From assembly GCA_002402165.1 (NCBI GenBank), contig NVVI01000003.1, positions 97,359 through 104,863 of the forward strand: a stretch of 7,505 nt of DNA. The letters run 5' to 3'. Below the pieces are notes generated by a model that worked only from the letters and a program-made list of their open reading frames with translations, was not told the origin of the DNA and ran no database searches. Below, in pieces: positions 5,330-7,505 of the stretch. Source of the stretch: Flavobacteriales bacterium. Its GTDB lineage: Bacteria; Bacteroidota; Bacteroidia; Flavobacteriales_E; Vicingaceae. Numbering within the stretch: the stretch's first letter is position 1; each line of letters opens with the position of its first letter. The translations under genes and the position numbers were made by a program.

Positions 5330-6910
5330 TTACTGAATTATCAAACGATGGTGCATAGAATGATTTACTTGAACAAGGTAAATTCCTTTTTCTAAGTCAT
5401 TACAATTAATCAAAACAGAATTGCTCTCACTTAATTTTATTTGTTTTACCAATTTTCCTTGCATTGAATAGAACTCGACTAATTCAATACCTTCAAAAGA
5501 CGCAATAGTTATATAATCATTAGATGGGTTTGGGTAAATATCAAAATCACTTTCTAATTTCATTTCTTTAATTCCAATGGGCACTTCAAGTAACGTTAAT
5601 AAAGAATCTGCTATACAAGCATTAGGTATTCCATAACCATATAAATTATCAGGTGTACTATATTGGTGCCCACTCTGCCTAACAGAATTAACAATATCCA
5701 TCATAGTTAAAGTCGGGTGAGATTGCATTAAACAAGCCACCATACCACAGGTAATTGGAGAAGAAAATGAGGTGCCATTGCAGCGCCTAATAGTCCCATC
5801 AGTATCAACACACATTGCATTTTTTCCTGTTGCTGCAACATCTGGTTTTACCCTACCATCTGCAGAAGGACCAACGGAAGAAAAGGAAGCTATAACATTG
5901 TTGGTATCTGTTGCTCCAACACATAATATACTATCAGCATCGCATGGTGTAGCAATGTTATTAGGTCCACTATTACCTGCTGAAGTTACAATAACTAATC
6001 CCCTACTTGTTGCAGCCTGAATTCCTAAAGCTGAAATTGTAGTTTGCCCATCCATATTCAAATAAGTATAATCTCCTTGTAAAGTATCAAACGTAAAATA
6101 ACCTAATGAAATATTTACTAAATCTGCTCCAACAGAATCCGCACGTTCTAATCCACGTACTAAATCGAATTCTTCTTCATGTACTTCTCTAGTTACATCT
6201 TCTGTAATATATAAACACAAACTAACGTGTGGAGCGGATCCAATATAATTAACTTGGTTTCCTGCAATTACAGAAGAAACCCAAGTTCCATGAAAATGTT
6301 TTTCAAAAACAGTTACATCATCATCAACAAAGTCATACATATCTACTACCCTGTTTTCAAGAAATAGAGAATCAAAGGCAAGAATAGTATCCATTCCTTG
6401 AAATCCAGCATCTAAAATTGCTAGTAGTACATTTTCTCCTAAAAATCCTTTATCATGAATACAATCAACTCCAATTTGCGTGTTTTGCTGAAATGTACTA
6501 TCATAATTTAATGTTTTATTCTCATTAAGTTTATCTTCTATTTTAAATTTACCTTTTGTGTAAGTTTGACCAGTCGCTAATACTTCAATTGCTGACACAA
6601 AAGGTAAATTTAAAATGGTTTGACTTGGTGCTGAAGATGTTATTATGACAGCATTTAACCATTTAGAAATCTTGATAACACTACCTAATTCAGATAATTT
6701 ATTAAGATATGTTTGTTGAACAGGAAAGTCTAGTTCATTAAGCATTACTCCATTTTTAATGTGGTTTTTAATTGCTCTCGGGCTTAATACATCATCAATA
6801 TTAATACTAGATACATTTCCTTTATCAGTTAAAGAAACCAAATATCTGTTTTGGGCTGAAACTGCAATAATCAATATTAAAGAGCCAAGAAAAGCTAAAT
6901 ATTTTTTCAT
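5330..6910 (-). CDS. Secreted S8 subtilisin-like serine protease with T9SS sorting domain
   Basis: 526 residues. A signal peptide occupies 1-19 (MKKY, hydrophobic core, AVSA/QN), and residues about 20-140 look like a propeptide. The peptidase S8 domain spans about 145-440, with the catalytic triad Asp167 (LAILDAGF), His207 (HFHGTWVSSVIAG) and Ser381 (NGTSFSSPI), and the oxyanion Asn313 in TSAGNSGP. DGRVKPDVAATG (351-362) is the usual segment before the Ser motif. All catalytic residues are present, so an active enzyme is expected. The second His of the common HGTHVAG motif is Trp, which I believe also occurs in other Bacteroidota members. Residues about 456-526 form a type A T9SS C-terminal sorting domain, starting FDIYPNPSNDYITI and ending with KGIYLVQV...HRLIIQ, so the protein is predicted to cross the outer membrane by T9SS and be released or anchored at the surface. 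The substrate is unknown. It heads a two-gene unit with the YhbP-like gene. Confidence 0.93.
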   Translation of the reverse strand: MKKYLAFLGSLILIIAVSAQNRYLVSLTDKGNVSSINIDDVLSPRAIKNHIKNGVMLNELDFPVQQTYLNKLSELGSVIKISKWLNAVIITSSAPSQTILNLPFVSAIEVLATGQTYTKGKFKIEDKLNENKTLNYDSTFQQNTQIGVDCIHDKGFLGENVLLAILDAGFQGMDTILAFDSLFLENRVVDMYDFVDDDVTVFEKHFHGTWVSSVIAGNQVNYIGSAPHVSLCLYITEDVTREVHEEEFDLVRGLERADSVGADLVNISLGYFTFDTLQGDYTYLNMDGQTTISALGIQAATSRGLVIVTSAGNSGPNNIATPCDADSILCVGATDTNNVIASFSSVGPSADGRVKPDVAATGKNAMCVDTDGTIRRCNGTSFSSPITCGMVACLMQSHPTLTMMDIVNSVRQSGHQYSTPDNLYGYGIPNACIADSLLTLLEVPIGIKEMKLESDFDIYPNPSNDYITIASFEGIELVEFYSMQGKLVKQIKLSESNSVLINCNDLEKGIYLVQVNHSMHHRLIIQ

Positions 6911-6946
6911 TTAAATGTAGTTTGTGATATCATAATTAGAATTATT

Positions 6947-6954
6947 TAAAGATA
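6947..6954 (-). promoter_or_regulatory. Candidate -7 element for the protease gene
   Basis: On the minus strand TATCTTTA matches the Bacteroidota TAnnTTTG element at all but the last base. It lies 36 bp upstream of the protease ATG, leaving a leader of about 30 bases. No clear TTG is found at the right distance upstream, so support is weak. Confidence 0.3.
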
Positions 6955-6977
6955 CAGTAAAAATAACTTATTCTTAC

Positions 6978-7006
6978 TTGTCTTATCACTCAAATATTTA
7001 ACTTTG
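6978..7006 (+). promoter_or_regulatory. Bacteroidota-type promoter for thrS
   Basis: TTG (6978-6980), an 18-bp spacer, and TAACTTTG (6999-7006) give a perfect fit to the TTG / TAnnTTTG primary sigma consensus of Bacteroidota. Transcription would start near 7012-7015, leaving a leader of only about 15 bases before the ATG at 7029. There is therefore no room for a T-box or other leader regulation of thrS from this promoter. Confidence 0.7.
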
Positions 7007-7028
7007 CCGTTCTTAAATTTTAAGTTAA

Positions 7029-7505
7029 ATGATAAAAGTAACATTACCAGATGGTGCAGTAAAAGAATACCAAGCAGGAGTTACTGCTATGGATGTTGCC
7101 ATGAGTATTAGTGAAGGATTAGCCAGAAATGTAATTTCTGCAAGTGTAAACGGCAACACAGTTGAAGTTACCACCCCAATTACTACTGATGCTAGCGTTA
7201 CTTTATTTACATTTAATGATGATGAAGGAAAGAAAGCTTTTTGGCATTCTTCTGCTCACATATTAGCTCAAGCTTTAGAAAAATTGTATCCAGGAATTAA
7301 ATTAACTATTGGTCCTGCTATAGAAAATGGTTTTTATTATGATGTTGATTCTGGTGATCAAACAATCCATGAAGCAGATTTTAAAAAGATAGAGGACAAG
7401 TTTTTAGAATTGGCTAGAGAAAAAGTTGATTTTAACTTACGTGATGTTTCTAAAGCTGATGCTTTAGCTAAATACAAAAAAGAAGGAAACGAATATAAAG
7501 TTGAG
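7029..7505 (+). CDS. thrS: Threonyl-tRNA synthetase, N-terminal part (3'-truncated by window edge)
   Basis: 159 codons are visible from ATG 7029, open to the window end; the full enzyme is usually near 640 residues. Residues 1-61 are the TGS domain (MIKVTLPDGAVKEY, then AMDVAMSISEGLARNVISA). From about 65 the editing (tRNA SAD) domain begins, with WHSSAHILAQALEKLYPG (72-89) and IGPAIENGFYYDVD (94-107). His73 and His77 are the HxxxH residues of the editing site and sit at the same positions as in E. coli ThrS by memory. The catalytic core and anticodon-binding domains lie beyond the window. The enzyme charges tRNA-Thr and hydrolyses mischarged Ser-tRNA-Thr in the cytoplasm. It is divergent from the protease gene, with a consensus promoter close upstream. 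Confidence 0.96.
   Translation, partial: MIKVTLPDGAVKEYQAGVTAMDVAMSISEGLARNVISASVNGNTVEVTTPITTDASVTLFTFNDDEGKKAFWHSSAHILAQALEKLYPGIKLTIGPAIENGFYYDVDSGDQTIHEADFKKIEDKFLELAREKVDFNLRDVSKADALAKYKKEGNEYKVE

Noticed and set aside
5772..6020. 82-codon plus-strand frame antisense to the protease
   Set aside because: It overlaps the conserved catalytic part of the subtilase on the other strand, and its low-complexity composition fits a shadow frame.

Overview
The window looks like chromosomal DNA from a low-GC member of the Bacteroidota, probably close to Flavobacteriales. Three things point there. The secreted subtilase ends in a type IX secretion (T9SS) sorting domain, the intergenic regions carry TTG / TAnnTTTG promoters, and there is a compact ECF sigma / membrane protein / Spy-like sensor operon of the flavobacterial kind.

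Layout. Positions 1-687 hold the 3' part of a transketolase C-terminal subunit gene, closed by a strong intrinsic terminator (711-744). Positions 754-2304 are a three-gene operon: an ECF sigma factor, a single-pass membrane protein with a very acidic C-terminal tail (probable anti-sigma factor), and a basic exported LTxxQ/Spy-like sensor. A second strong terminator (2309-2339) ends it. Positions 2448-4706 encode a 752-residue protein with five membrane segments followed by tetratricopeptide repeats. On the minus strand, a T9SS-exported S8 protease (6910-5330) is followed after 5 bp by a YhbP/UPF0306-type flavin split-barrel protein (5324-4908). The 118-bp divergent region to 7029 holds promoters for both directions, and thrS starts at 7029 and runs off the window.

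The most interesting object is the TPR gene with its flanks. It appears to be a single-gene cassette of 2466 bp (about 2424-4889) inserted at a G^TT point inside a pre-existing palindromic site. The complementarity is mosaic. The left cassette edge GTTAGCTGC (2423-2431) is the exact reverse complement of GCAGCTAAC (4699-4707) at the end of the TPR gene. The outer left flank TTCGTTTAAC (2373-2382) is the exact reverse complement of the outer right flank GTTAAACGAA (4889-4898). This pattern is expected when an integron-type cassette carrying its own attC-like site recombines into another attC-like site. The gene fits tightly: its ATG lies 24 bp inside the left edge and its stop codon lies inside the right-hand site. 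No integrase gene is visible here. That the boundaries are recombination sites is inference; the sequence relationships are directly seen.

The other genes look like ordinary chromosomal neighbours. The sigma operon ends in its own terminator and the protease/YhbP pair converges on it from the other side, so the cassette sits in what would otherwise be a short convergent intergenic gap.
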